Source of the DNA: Pseudomonadales bacterium
Lineage (GTDB): Bacteria > Pseudomonadota > Gammaproteobacteria > Pseudomonadales > Azotimanducaceae
Assembly: GCA_028285415.1 (NCBI GenBank)
Contig: JANQPF010000005.1
Span: forward strand, 1 to 64,000
Length of the DNA: 64,000 nt
Direction: 5' to 3'
The position numbers and the translations under genes are program-made. Positions 18,342-27,313 of the stretch are shown in pieces (position 1 is the first letter of the stretch; every line of letters starts with the position of its first letter). Under the pieces are notes generated by a model. It was given only the letters and a program-made list of their open reading frames with translations, searched no databases and was not told where the DNA came from.

Positions 18342-19475
18342 GTGAAACTGAGACATTTGTGGTATCTGCTGCTTCTGCCGGGCCTGTCTGGCTGCGAAAC
18401 CCTGGGATTTTATCAGCAGGCCATCTGGGGCCAGTGGCAGATCATGCGCGAGCGGGTGCCGCTGGACGAAGTGCTGGCCGACAGCGCCACGGATGTCGGC
18501 ACGCGCGACCAACTTCAGGTGGCAACCGACCTGCTCGACTTTGCCGAAGTTGAGTTGCGCCTGCCCGTGGCCGAACGGTATCGCAGTTTTGTGCAGCTCG
18601 ATCGAGACTATGTCGTCTGGAACGTGTTTGCCGCAGAACCTTTCAATCTCGACGCCGGGTACTGGTGTTATCCGATAGTGGGCTGTGCCCCGTACCGGGG
18701 GTATTTTGACGAGGTGCGTGCGCAGCGCGCGGCCGAGCGTCTCGAGCGACGCGATATGGAAACCTATCTCGGCGGGGTACCGGCGTACTCGACGCTCGGC
18801 TGGTTCGACGACCCTCTCCTCAGCACGTTTGTGCATTGGCCCGAAGCCGACCTTGCGAGCCTGCTATTTCACGAGCTTGCCCATGGCCGCGTCTGGGCGG
18901 CGCACGACACCGCTTTTAACGAAAGCTTCGCAAGCTTCGTCGGCGAGGAGGGGGCACGCCAGTGGTTTGCGCGCACCGACCGCCTGGACGAGTGGCTGGC
19001 GTGGCGCCAGCGGCAAAAGGCCTGGCACGCTTTCCGCGCTTTCGTCGTGCAGGCCAAGTCGATGCTGGAGGAGGTGTACGCACAACCGGTTGGCGATGCG
19101 GTGATGGCCGAAATGAAGGCCGATGCATATCGTTCCATTCAAGCCTGCTATGCCGCCAATCGGGAACTGCTGGGTGCGGGCCGATACGATGAGCTCATGG
19201 CCGAGCGGTTCAACAACGCCTTCCTCGTCTCCGTGGGCACGTATGCTGACTGGCTGCCGGCGTTTGCCGTCCTGTTCCGAGAGGTGGAAGGCGACTGGGG
19301 ACTGTTTTACGAGGCGGTCGACAATCTGGCCGGTCGGTCTCTGGAAGCGCGTACCGTCGAGCTCGAAAGCTTAAGTCAGCAGCGCAAAAGTCAGGAGGCT
19401 GATGACAGCGCCGCCGATCAGATTGACTGCAAATCCTTCGCGAGCCATGGTCTGGACGCTGAACCTGCCCGTTGA
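18342..19475 (+). CDS. Putative lipoprotein aminopeptidase (COG4324 type)
   Basis: A predicted zinc-dependent aminopeptidase of 377 residues exported as a lipoprotein. The GTG start gives a signal peptide with lipobox LSGC (Cys18). The zinc site HELAH is at 177-181, followed by FNESFASFVGEEGA as in this family. Family members end near residue 340-350. Here the last 35 residues run into the 3' end of the convergent transporter gene (105-bp overlap), are rich in Ser, Asp and Gln, and look like a read-through extension. Substrate is unknown. Confidence 0.87.
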   Translation: MKLRHLWYLLLLPGLSGCETLGFYQQAIWGQWQIMRERVPLDEVLADSATDVGTRDQLQVATDLLDFAEVELRLPVAERYRSFVQLDRDYVVWNVFAAEPFNLDAGYWCYPIVGCAPYRGYFDEVRAQRAAERLERRDMETYLGGVPAYSTLGWFDDPLLSTFVHWPEADLASLLFHELAHGRVWAAHDTAFNESFASFVGEEGARQWFARTDRLDEWLAWRQRQKAWHAFRAFVVQAKSMLEEVYAQPVGDAVMAEMKADAYRSIQACYAANRELLGAGRYDELMAERFNNAFLVSVGTYADWLPAFAVLFREVEGDWGLFYEAVDNLAGRSLEARTVELESLSQQRKSQEADDSAADQIDCKSFASHGLDAEPAR

Positions 19476-20771
19476 GAAGGTGATGACGTTCGGCGGCGTC
19501 GCCACCGGCAGCATGAATGCACACGAGGCACTGAGCGCCGCAGGTATCATGAAGAGTTTGGGGTCAGTGCCGGCGCCGATGGCTGCAGCGGCGAGAATCG
19601 GCATCAGGAGCGTTGTGGTTGCAGTATTGCTGGTGACCTCGGTCAAGAAGGTCACGCTCAAGCAGATGATGGCGATTGTCATGAGCAGGGGCAGCGTGGA
19701 TAGGTCCTGCAGATAAGCGCCGATGGTTTCGCTCAGCCCCGAGGACATGAATGCTGTGGCTATGGCGATTCCCGCGCCGAAGAGGATCAGCATGCCCCAG
19801 GGAATGCGGTTGGCCGTATCCCAGTCCAGGAGTTTGCCGCCTTCCCCGTTTGGCACCAGAAACAACGCGATGACCCCCAGGAAGGCGACGATCGCGTCGT
19901 TCGAGTAAGGCAGGCCCAGCCAATCGGTCCAGCCACCAAAAGGCGCCGATCGTGTGATCCATGCCAGCGCGGTCAGAGCAAACACGATGAAAACGCGTCG
20001 CTCCGGAGTCCGCCAGCTTCCCACTTCGGGTAGATCCACGTTGCCCTGGTAGCGCAGCCGCCGGGTGACCCAGAGACCGGCCAGCGGCAAGAGCACAATG
20101 ACAACCGGCAGCGCCCAGGCCATCCACTGTGGAAACGAAATGGCCTCGCCCACGGTTTCCTGATAGACGCCCATGAACACGATGTTCGGAGGTGTGCCTA
20201 TCGGCGTGCCCATACCGCCGATGCTGGCGCCATAGGCAATGCCGAGAAGCAGCGGCGTACTCAGGTTTTCGTCTTTGCTCGAATCGAGCACCGCGATGGC
20301 AACGGGCAGCAGCATCAGGACCGTAGCGGTATTGGAGATCCACATGCTCAAAACCGCGCTGGCTACCATGAAGCCAAACACCAGCCGGCGCGAGCTGTGA
20401 CCGCCGAAACCACGCACCATGGCCAGTGCCACGCGCCGGTGTGCGCCGCTGCGTTCCAGCGCCGTGGCGAGAAGGAATCCACCCAGCAACAGCAGCACGA
20501 GCGGATGACCGTATGCGGCGCCAACCTCACGCGGGCCGAGCACGCCGAATAAAGGCAGGAGAGCAAGTGGCAGGAGCGAGGTGGCCGGAATGGGTATGGG
20601 TTCGAAGATCCACCAGACCACCGTCCAGGCCGTGATGCCGAGAGTGATACAGGCGGCGATGCTGCCGCCGCCGGAAAACCACATGAGCCCGCCCGCGAGA
20701 AATGCGACAATGGGACCGAGGGGGAGAGCGAGTTTCTTGAAATCGGGATGCGGTGGCTGTGGCGGCCCCAT
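19371..20771 (-). CDS. SLC13/DASS family anion:sodium symporter
   Basis: An inner membrane transporter of 466 residues, of the divalent anion:Na+ symporter family that takes up dicarboxylates, sulfate or phosphate. Two inverted-repeat SNT motifs are visible (SNTATVLMLLP and SNTATTTLLMP), each followed by a GTPIGTPPN or PVATPPN loop that forms the substrate and sodium sites. Twelve or so helices cover the length. Its last 35 codons overlap the convergent aminopeptidase gene, and its ATG is 38 nt from the divergent sbcB start. Substrate is not predictable from the motif alone. Confidence 0.92.
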   Translation of the reverse strand: MGPPQPPHPDFKKLALPLGPIVAFLAGGLMWFSGGGSIAACITLGITAWTVVWWIFEPIPIPATSLLPLALLPLFGVLGPREVGAAYGHPLVLLLLGGFLLATALERSGAHRRVALAMVRGFGGHSSRRLVFGFMVASAVLSMWISNTATVLMLLPVAIAVLDSSKDENLSTPLLLGIAYGASIGGMGTPIGTPPNIVFMGVYQETVGEAISFPQWMAWALPVVIVLLPLAGLWVTRRLRYQGNVDLPEVGSWRTPERRVFIVFALTALAWITRSAPFGGWTDWLGLPYSNDAIVAFLGVIALFLVPNGEGGKLLDWDTANRIPWGMLILFGAGIAIATAFMSSGLSETIGAYLQDLSTLPLLMTIAIICLSVTFLTEVTSNTATTTLLMPILAAAAIGAGTDPKLFMIPAALSASCAFMLPVATPPNVITFSTGRFSVQTMAREGFAVNLIGGAVISLLTFALLT

Positions 20772-20809
20772 AAGTGTCCATTGGATGGGTTGGGGCGAGA
20801 GTAACCGAC

Positions 20810-22225
20810 ATGGCAGACAGTTTCTATTGGTACGACCTGGAGACCTCAGGCACGGAGCCCAAGTGGGACAGGATCGTGCAATTTGCCGGCTTGCGCACGG
20901 ATGCCGACCTCAATCCGCTGGAAGATGAGTTCTGCACCTACGTGCAACTCGCCGATGACGTGCTACCCAATCCTGATGCAAGCCTCGTGACAGGCATCAC
21001 CCCGCAGCTCACGGCCGAACGTGGTATCGCGGAAACCGCTGCGCTCAACAGAATCAATGAGATTTTCAGCACGCCGGGCACCTGTGTGGTCGGCTACAAC
21101 AGTCTTCGTTTCGACGATGAATTCATCCGTTACGGTTTTTATCGCAACCTGCTGGATCCATACGCGCGTGAATGGAAACAAGGAAACTCACGTTGGGACC
21201 TGATCGATCTGGTCCGTGCCACCGGAGCGCTGCGTCGTGACGGTATCAACTGGCCGGAGGACGAAGAAGGTCTGCCCGTGTACAAGCTTGAAGAGCTGAC
21301 GAAGGCTAACGGCATCGCGCACGGGCACGCCCACGATGCAATGTCCGACGTACACGCCACAGTAGGCTTTGCGCGACTGATCAAGCAGCATCAGCCCAAG
21401 CTCTTCGAGTATTACTTCAATCTGCGGCACAAGAAGAAAGTGCGCCAGATGCTTGAGCCGTTTGGCGGCAGAATCTGCGTGCACGTCTCGGGCATGTATC
21501 CGCGGCATCGTTATGGCGTTGCGCCCATTGTTTCCGTCGCTCGGCACCCCTCCAACGGAAATTCGATCATCGTGGCCGACCTTGCGGAGGACGTCACGCC
21601 GCTCGTCGACTGGCCGGTAGAGCGCATTGCGGAGCGTCTGTTCACACCCGGCGCGGAGGACCGGCCGGGGCTCAAGGAGATACGCATCAACCGTTGCCCC
21701 TTTGTGGCGCCGGTTGAGGTGCTCAACGAGGAAAACGTATCGCGCTGCGGTCTGGACATGCGCGCCGTCAAAGAGCGCGCGCGTAAGCTTCGTCAGCCGG
21801 GCATTGCGGAGAAAATTGCTCGCGTTTATCAGCAGCCTAAGCCTTCGCCCAGCGCCGACCCGGATGCCGCGCTGTACGACGGTTTTCTACAGGACGAGGA
21901 TCGCTCACGCTGTTCCCACCTGCATGAGGAGCTGACAAAGGGGCGATGGCGTGACCTCGATTTCGACGATGGGCGCCTGCGCACCCTGGCGGCGCGGATG
22001 AAGGCCCGCAGCTTTCCGGCGATGCTCGATGGTCATGAGGAAGCAGACTGGCGACAGTTCGTGACATCCAAGCTCACGGGAGATGGAGACTGGTTGAATC
22101 TCGTGGGCTTTGAAAGCCGCCTGGACGAGCTGCTGCTCGAGCCCGGCGTGACTGCGGAAAAACAGGCCGTGCTGCAACGTCTTGCCGAACATGCCGGGGA
22201 TCTGCGGACCCGCTATCAATTGTGA
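20810..22225 (+). CDS. sbcB: Exodeoxyribonuclease I
   Basis: A 3'-5' single-stranded DNA exonuclease used in recombination and mismatch repair. The 471 residues contain the DEDDh exonuclease domain (D9 and E11 in YDLETSGTEP, NSLRFDDEF, HAHDAMSDV) followed by the SH3-like and helical C-terminal regions of ExoI (E. coli SbcB is 475). The start is ATG 20810, where the family begins MADSFYWYDLE; an upstream ATG at 20774 overlaps the divergent transporter promoter region. An osmolyte ABC transporter operon follows after 10 nt. Confidence 0.95.
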   Translation: MADSFYWYDLETSGTEPKWDRIVQFAGLRTDADLNPLEDEFCTYVQLADDVLPNPDASLVTGITPQLTAERGIAETAALNRINEIFSTPGTCVVGYNSLRFDDEFIRYGFYRNLLDPYAREWKQGNSRWDLIDLVRATGALRRDGINWPEDEEGLPVYKLEELTKANGIAHGHAHDAMSDVHATVGFARLIKQHQPKLFEYYFNLRHKKKVRQMLEPFGGRICVHVSGMYPRHRYGVAPIVSVARHPSNGNSIIVADLAEDVTPLVDWPVERIAERLFTPGAEDRPGLKEIRINRCPFVAPVEVLNEENVSRCGLDMRAVKERARKLRQPGIAEKIARVYQQPKPSPSADPDAALYDGFLQDEDRSRCSHLHEELTKGRWRDLDFDDGRLRTLAARMKARSFPAMLDGHEEADWRQFVTSKLTGDGDWLNLVGFESRLDELLLEPGVTAEKQAVLQRLAEHAGDLRTRYQL

Positions 22226-22235
22226 TGAGGACCGC

Positions 22236-22967
22236 GTGACCGCCTGCGTCGAATTCGACCGCGTTGCCAAGCGGTTTGGCAACCTCGAGGTATTCCAGGA
22301 TGTATCGGTCAGCTGTCCCGAGGGCGCGACGACCGCCATTGTCGGAGCCAGCGGCAGCGGTAAGAGCACGTTGCTGCAGCTGGTCAACGCGGTGCTACAA
22401 CCTGATGCCGGCACCGTGCGCGTGTTTGGTGAGCCCGTACCGGATCGTGACGTCGAGAAATTCCGCCGGGGTATCGGATATGCCGTGCAGGGCGCAGGAC
22501 TCTTCCCGCATCTGTCGGCGTTCGAAAACGTCACGCTGGTGGCGCGTCTCGAAGGCTGGGAACTGGCAGCCAGGCGCGAACGGTTTGCCGAGCTTCTCGC
22601 GGAAATGGAGCTGCCGGCTGATGTCGCGGAGCGACTGCCGCGTGAGCTTTCCGGGGGCCAGCAGCAGCGGATAGGGCTCTGTCGTGCGTTGATGCTGCGT
22701 CCGCAGCTGCTTCTGCTGGACGAGCCTTTCTCCGCCGTTGATCCCATTACCCGTGTGGAGATTTACGAACGTTTCCTCGAGGTCAAGGTGTCTCAAGGTG
22801 TCAGCAGCCTGCTGGTGACGCACGATTTGAGAGAGGCGCGCAAGCTCGCGGAGTATCTCGTGATACTGCACGACGGCTACGTGCAGCAGCAGGGTGCGAC
22901 CAGCGATGTCCTGTCCTCACCCGCCAATGATTACGTGCGAACACTTGTCGAGAGTCAGCTGTCGTGA
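22236..22967 (+). CDS. ABC transporter ATPase, osmoprotectant/betaine uptake type
   Basis: The ATPase (243 residues) of an ABC importer. It has Walker A GASGSGKST (37-45), the signature ELSGGQQQR, Walker B LLLLDEPFSAVD and the switch histidine in LLVTHD. It most resembles ATPases of OpuC/ProU-like glycine betaine or choline systems; the C-terminal CBS domains of ProV/OpuCA are absent. I choose GTG 22236 with GATGAGG upstream; the frame is open back to 22182 within sbcB. The stop overlaps the GTG of the fused binding protein-permease gene by 4 nt, so translation is coupled. Confidence 0.92.
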   Translation: MTACVEFDRVAKRFGNLEVFQDVSVSCPEGATTAIVGASGSGKSTLLQLVNAVLQPDAGTVRVFGEPVPDRDVEKFRRGIGYAVQGAGLFPHLSAFENVTLVARLEGWELAARRERFAELLAEMELPADVAERLPRELSGGQQQRIGLCRALMLRPQLLLLDEPFSAVDPITRVEIYERFLEVKVSQGVSSLLVTHDLREARKLAEYLVILHDGYVQQQGATSDVLSSPANDYVRTLVESQLS

Positions 22968-24427
22968 CTCGCGCACTGATATCCGGTTTGACGGTCGCGG
23001 CGTTTCTGTTATCCACGTCGCTCGCCAGCGCCGACGTCATCCGCGTCGGTAGCAAAAATTTTAACGAAAGCTACGTGCTCGGTGAGCTCGTGGCCCAGAC
23101 CCTCGAGAGCCGCGGATTCGAAGTCGAACGTAAGCTCGGTCTCGGTGGCACCCTCATTTGTTTTGAAGCGTTGCGCAACGGCGAAATTGACGTTTACGTC
23201 GAATACACCGGAACGCTGAGCCAGGCGATATTGAATCTCGATGGTCGCCCCGACGTCGATGAATTGAACGCGCAGCTCGAGCACGACAATCTGCGCATGC
23301 TCGCGCCGTTTGGCTTCAACAATACCTACGCCATTGCCGTGCGCGAAGATGTTGCGGCCGAACGCGGGCTGGTGACAATCGGCGATCTGGCGTCCGCATC
23401 CGATCTGGAGCTGGTCTTCAGCCACGAGTTTCTGGAACGTGCGGATGGCTGGCCGGGGCTCAGTCGGACGTATGGACTCACAGCCATACCGCGAGGGATC
23501 GAGCACGGCTTGGCGTATCAAGCGATCAGCGAGGGGGCCATTGGCGTTACCGATGCCTATAGCACGGACGGGGAGCTCATCCGATACGCGCTGCGCGTGC
23601 TTGAGGACGACAGGAACTACTTCCCGGGATATCTGGCAGCGCCGCTCGTCCGGCAGTCGTTACCGCCCGAGGCCACGCGCGCGTTGGCGCGCCTTGCAGG
23701 GACCATCGACGACGGGAAGATGCAGGCGTTGAATGCGGCTGTCGTATTCGAACAGCGTAGCTTCTCCGACGTCGCCTCTGGCTTTCTGCGTGAGCAGGGC
23801 ATAGACGTGACGCATGAGGAAGCGTCGGTATGGGAGGACATGGCGCGTGACACGCTGCGTCACCTGCAGCTGACGGCCATGGCCCTCGGCTTGGCAATTG
23901 TGTTGGGTCTGGGGGTCAGCCTGGTGGTTTATCGCTGGAAGCGGATCGCCGGCGCGATCATCTACACCGCGGGCCTGATGCAGACGATACCCTCCATCGC
24001 GCTGCTGGCGCTGATGATCCCGCTTTTTGGCATTGGCATGCTCCCTGCCGTCGTGGCGCTGTTCCTGTATTCGCTTCTGCCAATTCTGCGCAATGCCATA
24101 ACCGCGCTCACCCATGTGGATCCACAGCTCATCAAGGTCTCCACAGCGCTTGGCCTCGATCAGACTGAACAGCTGCGCTACGTGCTGGTGCCGCTATCGC
24201 TGCCGGCTATTTTTGCCGGTATTCGCACCGCCGCGGTCATCAGTATCGGCACGGCAACGCTTGCGGCGTTCATCGGCGCGGGCGGTCTGGGTGATCCTAT
24301 CGTTGAAGGACTGTCGCTGAACCGCACGGATCTCATCATGCAGGGAGCGCTGCCGGCAGCGGCGCTCGCGATTGTTACCGAGCTCGTGTTTGAAGTCATC
24401 GAGGCGCGGATCTCGCGTCGCCGTTAG
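22964..24427 (+). CDS. Fused substrate-binding protein and permease of an osmoprotectant ABC importer
   Basis: A 487-residue fusion. Residues 1-23 are a Sec signal sequence; 25-275 are an OpuC/ProX-like binding protein (VGSKNFNESYVLGEL, YVEYTGTLSQAIL, GVTDAYSTDGEL), and 295-487 are a permease with about five or six helices and the EAA-like loop ALGLDQTEQLRYVLVPLSLP. Binding domain first and permease second is the reverse of the common permease-binding-protein order in OpuF-type fusions, and it makes the signal sequence a first membrane anchor or a cleaved leader. Ligand (betaine, choline, ergothioneine or related) is inferred from family. Confidence 0.9.
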   Translation: MTRALISGLTVAAFLLSTSLASADVIRVGSKNFNESYVLGELVAQTLESRGFEVERKLGLGGTLICFEALRNGEIDVYVEYTGTLSQAILNLDGRPDVDELNAQLEHDNLRMLAPFGFNNTYAIAVREDVAAERGLVTIGDLASASDLELVFSHEFLERADGWPGLSRTYGLTAIPRGIEHGLAYQAISEGAIGVTDAYSTDGELIRYALRVLEDDRNYFPGYLAAPLVRQSLPPEATRALARLAGTIDDGKMQALNAAVVFEQRSFSDVASGFLREQGIDVTHEEASVWEDMARDTLRHLQLTAMALGLAIVLGLGVSLVVYRWKRIAGAIIYTAGLMQTIPSIALLALMIPLFGIGMLPAVVALFLYSLLPILRNAITALTHVDPQLIKVSTALGLDQTEQLRYVLVPLSLPAIFAGIRTAAVISIGTATLAAFIGAGGLGDPIVEGLSLNRTDLIMQGALPAAALAIVTELVFEVIEARISRRR

Positions 24428-24435
24428 CGCTGCAT

Positions 24436-25434
24436 TCAGACCACCGGCCGCCGCTGTTGCAGGAATTTGTTGAAGCTCGACTGAGCGGGATCGAAATCGA
24501 TGTCCATGGGCGGTGCTTCGTCGATGCCGACCAGCCAGACCACGTTCCCCGTCACACGCTCTGCGGGCAGGACGTTTTCCTTCCAGGGGTAGGGCTCGTG
24601 TCCAAGGTAGTCCTCGGGATGCTCATAACCCTGCAGTAGCAATGAACCGGACACGAGGTTGGCCTGGATGTCCGGCGGTGCATCGTGAGCGCGCGCAATT
24701 GCAATGTGGGCAGCTTGCTCCTCCGGGCTCACCACAACCAGGCGGACGAGGCTGCCGTCAGCGCGCAGCATCAGATAACCCCATGGATCCCGCGTCAGAT
24801 AGTATTCGACGATCCGTTGCTCTGCGACGATCCGTCCGAATCGGTCTGCAAACGCCGGCTCGGTCATGAAGCGTGGAGGGTCGAGCGCAAGGATGTCGTT
24901 CAACCTGGCGCTGAATTGAGAGAAGTAGGCGTTTTTCAGACTTTCCAGATGCGGCATCAGCCCCGGCCGGGTGCTGAGCGCACTTTTCGGAATGTAGCGG
25001 TCGATGAGACCCGCGTTGAAGGCAGCCACCGCCGTTTTTTCATCGGCAACGCCGGTCAGAAGCGCTATCTGTACGTCCCGGTCCCGCACCTCGGCGCAGA
25101 ACTCGAGCCCGTCCATGGTTGGCATGGCGTAGTCGACCAGAAGGACCGACAGGCGCTGAAACCTCGATATCTGTTTGATCTCCTGCTCCAGAGCACCCAT
25201 GTTGAACTCCACCACGGGCTCGCGTGACGAGATGTCCATGCTGAAGCAGCGCTCCGCCAGTGGCGGCAGCGGCTGCGGTTGATTCACTTCCTCCAGCGCC
25301 TCTTCCGGGGTCAGGAAACTGATGTAAGGCAGGTCATCCGGCATGTCGATGCTGAGGCTGCGCAGAAACGAGTGATTGTCGTCGACAAAGCAGACTGTCG
25401 TCGGGTGATAGTAAGCGGGTAGCGCTGTGTTCAT
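24436..25434 (-). CDS. Atypical response regulator with internal insertion
   Basis: A 332-residue cytoplasmic protein. Receiver motifs are all present: D18/D19 after the first strand, phosphoacceptor D101 (LLVDYAMPTMDG), T127 and K150. But about 45 extra residues, rich in Pro and Glu (about 50-95), separate the first half of the fold from D101. Residues 160-332 form no output domain I recognise; they contain RFMTEPAFADRFGRIV and a tail with WLVGIDEAPPMDID. It follows the AmrZ-like gene by 7 nt in one operon. No histidine kinase lies beside it. Confidence 0.8.
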   Translation of the reverse strand: MNTALPAYYHPTTVCFVDDNHSFLRSLSIDMPDDLPYISFLTPEEALEEVNQPQPLPPLAERCFSMDISSREPVVEFNMGALEQEIKQISRFQRLSVLLVDYAMPTMDGLEFCAEVRDRDVQIALLTGVADEKTAVAAFNAGLIDRYIPKSALSTRPGLMPHLESLKNAYFSQFSARLNDILALDPPRFMTEPAFADRFGRIVAEQRIVEYYLTRDPWGYLMLRADGSLVRLVVVSPEEQAAHIAIARAHDAPPDIQANLVSGSLLLQGYEHPEDYLGHEPYPWKENVLPAERVTGNVVWLVGIDEAPPMDIDFDPAQSSFNKFLQQRRPVV

Positions 25435-25441
25435 GGGGTTC

Positions 25442-25732
25442 TCAGATCAAGAGTTCCAGCAGCGCGTGGCGTTTGGCCGTCGGCAGGCGCCGGAACGCAC
25501 GCACGAGTTGCTCTTCCTCGGTGGATACCGCGCGGCCGAAAAAAGATTCCATGGCCGGTTGCAGCTCCTCGGTTGGCCCCTCCAGAGGCAGACCGCTGAA
25601 GGATTGCTCCAGCCGCGCTACAATTTCCGAGTTCATACTGCGCCGATAGTACTTGGCGGCTTCGGCGATCTGATTGCGCAAGCTGAGCGGCAGGCGGACC
25701 ACAAATTTGTAGGGTTTTTCTTTTAGATCCAT
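25442..25732 (-). CDS. Arc-type ribbon-helix-helix transcription factor, AmrZ-like
   Basis: A 96-residue DNA-binding protein. The core KFVVRLPLSLRNQIAEAAK...RRSMNSEIVARLEQSF matches the ribbon-helix-helix fold of Pseudomonas AmrZ (KFVVRLPEGMREQIAEVA...SMNSEIIARLEQS), and the C terminus (FRRLPTAKRHALLELL) resembles the AmrZ tetramerisation tail. AmrZ controls alginate, flagella and cyclic di-GMP genes; whether this one does is inference. The gene is the first of a two-gene operon with the atypical receiver protein. Confidence 0.88.
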   Translation of the reverse strand: MDLKEKPYKFVVRLPLSLRNQIAEAAKYYRRSMNSEIVARLEQSFSGLPLEGPTEELQPAMESFFGRAVSTEEEQLVRAFRRLPTAKRHALLELLI

Positions 25733-25864
25733 GAGCGTAGGCCGGCTTGTCCCCTTGTTGCGACCCTAACCCCGTTTCGGGGCACGGGCAATAATGGCAA
25801 AGTGATATCAAACTCCTCCCACGCTTCACGGCGGGAACAGCAAAAGGACGAAGGTTTGGCAGAC

Positions 25865-26620
25865 ATGCAGCCGCTGGTACGCGGAAACATCCGACTCGCA
25901 GCAACGGTGATGCTGGTACGCGACGGGACGGCAGGACTCGAAGTCTACATGGTCAAACGTCCGGGGCGCGGTGATTTTCCAGACCTGCACGTCTTTCCCG
26001 GCGGCAAGGTCGATGCTGAAGACTGGGCCCCCGAGCTTTGCGTAGGCTTTGATGACGACCATGCCAGCGGGCAGCTGGGCATCGAAGCTGGCGGGCTCAG
26101 GTACTGGGTGGCGGTCGCGCGTGAGTGCTTCGAAGAATGCGGCGTTCTGATTGCGTATCACGACGGGCAGCCGCTCGAGTTTTCCGCCAGCGATGAGCGG
26201 CATCGGTTCGAGGAGTATCGGCGTGAGCTGCTTGACGACGAGATCACCTTTGCTGAGCTCTGCCGGCGTGAGCAGCTCAGCGTCGCCTGGGATCGTCTGG
26301 CCTATTTCAGTCACTGGCTGACGCCCGAGGTAGCACCGCGCCGATTCGACACGCGATTTTTCGTCGCCGCCATGCCCGAGGATCAACATACGCTCGCACA
26401 TACGTCGGAGACTGCCGACGACGACTGGGAGGTTGCGTCTAACGCGCTTGCCAGACACGCCGACGGACAGTGGCAGATGATTGATCCTACGTTGCGATCG
26501 CTGGAAACCCTGTCGCAATACGACAGCGTGTCTGCGCTCCTCGCGGGTGTTGGCAAGGGTAATCATCTGATGCCGCTTACCCCTGAGCTGATGGCGCAGG
26601 GTATGCAGCCTCTGCGTTAG
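25865..26620 (+). CDS. Nudix hydrolase, NUDT19/CoA-like type with inserted Nudix box
   Basis: A 251-residue Nudix enzyme. The Nudix box is interrupted: FPGGKVD near residue 40 is followed by about 35 residues before ARECFEECGVLI, as in the NUDT19-like subfamily that acts on CoA derivatives and related diphosphates. The start is uncertain: ATG 25865 (MQPLVRGNIR) begins near the fold, while an ATG-like ATA/ATG further upstream would add 21 polar residues. It lies divergent from the AmrZ-like gene, with about 130 bp of shared promoter region. Substrate is unknown. Confidence 0.83.
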   Translation: MQPLVRGNIRLAATVMLVRDGTAGLEVYMVKRPGRGDFPDLHVFPGGKVDAEDWAPELCVGFDDDHASGQLGIEAGGLRYWVAVARECFEECGVLIAYHDGQPLEFSASDERHRFEEYRRELLDDEITFAELCRREQLSVAWDRLAYFSHWLTPEVAPRRFDTRFFVAAMPEDQHTLAHTSETADDDWEVASNALARHADGQWQMIDPTLRSLETLSQYDSVSALLAGVGKGNHLMPLTPELMAQGMQPLR

Positions 26621-26629
26621 TCGAAGCCG

Positions 26630-27313
26630 GTGGAAGCAACCCTCGAAGTCCGGGGTCTCTGTAAACACTACGCCGATGGCGACCGCCTGGTTGAGGTGCT
26701 GAACCATGTCTCGCTCGATCTGGCTGGCGGCCGGTCGCTGGCGGTCACGGGCCCGAGCGGTTCCGGTAAATCGACGCTCCTGAACATCCTGGCGGGCATA
26801 CTTGCTGCCGATGCGGGGATGGTCGTGCTGCGCACCGGGGAAGCGACGGTGGATCTGGCGACGCTCAACGATGCGGAACGTACGCGCTTGCGCCGGCGTC
26901 ACATCGGCTACGTGTACCAGTTCTTCAACCTTGTTCCCACGCTGACCGTGTGGGAGAACACGGTGTTACCGGCACGGCTCAACAAGCGATTGGATCTGGA
27001 TGCCAGGGCCGGCGAGCTTCTTGATCAGTTTGCACTCTCCGCACGCAGGGACACGTTCCCGGAGGTTCTGTCAGGCGGTGAGCAACAGCGCGTCGCCGTG
27101 GCGCGCGCGCTGGTTCTGCAGCCCCCGCTGCTGCTTGCCGATGAACCGACCGGCAATCTGGATGCAACAAACTCGAAGCACGTGGCTGATCTCCTGTTCA
27201 GCGCAGCCAGAGAGCAGAACGTGGCGCTTGTCATCGCAACCCATAGCGAAGAGATAGCGGCACGGGCGGATCAGCGGCTGCATCTGAACGTGGATACGCC
27301 ACCACTCACATGA
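26630..27313 (+). CDS. ABC transporter ATPase of the LolD/MacB/AttE type
   Basis: A 227-residue ATPase that would power the FtsX-like permease encoded next. Motifs: Walker A GPSGSGKST near 45, the Q-loop YVYQFFNLVPTLTVWEN, signature LSGGEQQR and Walker B LLLADEPTGNLD. YQFFNLVPTLT is typical of the MacB/LolD family, which acts on lipoproteins or extracytoplasmic substrates without true transport channels. The start is GTG at 26630, 9 nt after the Nudix stop. The stop overlaps the permease ATG by 4 nt. Confidence 0.92.
   Translation: MEATLEVRGLCKHYADGDRLVEVLNHVSLDLAGGRSLAVTGPSGSGKSTLLNILAGILAADAGMVVLRTGEATVDLATLNDAERTRLRRRHIGYVYQFFNLVPTLTVWENTVLPARLNKRLDLDARAGELLDQFALSARRDTFPEVLSGGEQQRVAVARALVLQPPLLLADEPTGNLDATNSKHVADLLFSAAREQNVALVIATHSEEIAARADQRLHLNVDTPPLT

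Noticed and set aside
18219..18836. N-terminal extension of the PlsC-family ORF
   Set aside because: The extension overlaps the divergent lipoprotein gene and lacks family similarity; the family begins at 18218.
25826..26902. Minus-strand ORF antisense to the Nudix gene
   Set aside because: It is antisense to a gene with an intact Nudix motif and the ABC ATPase start.
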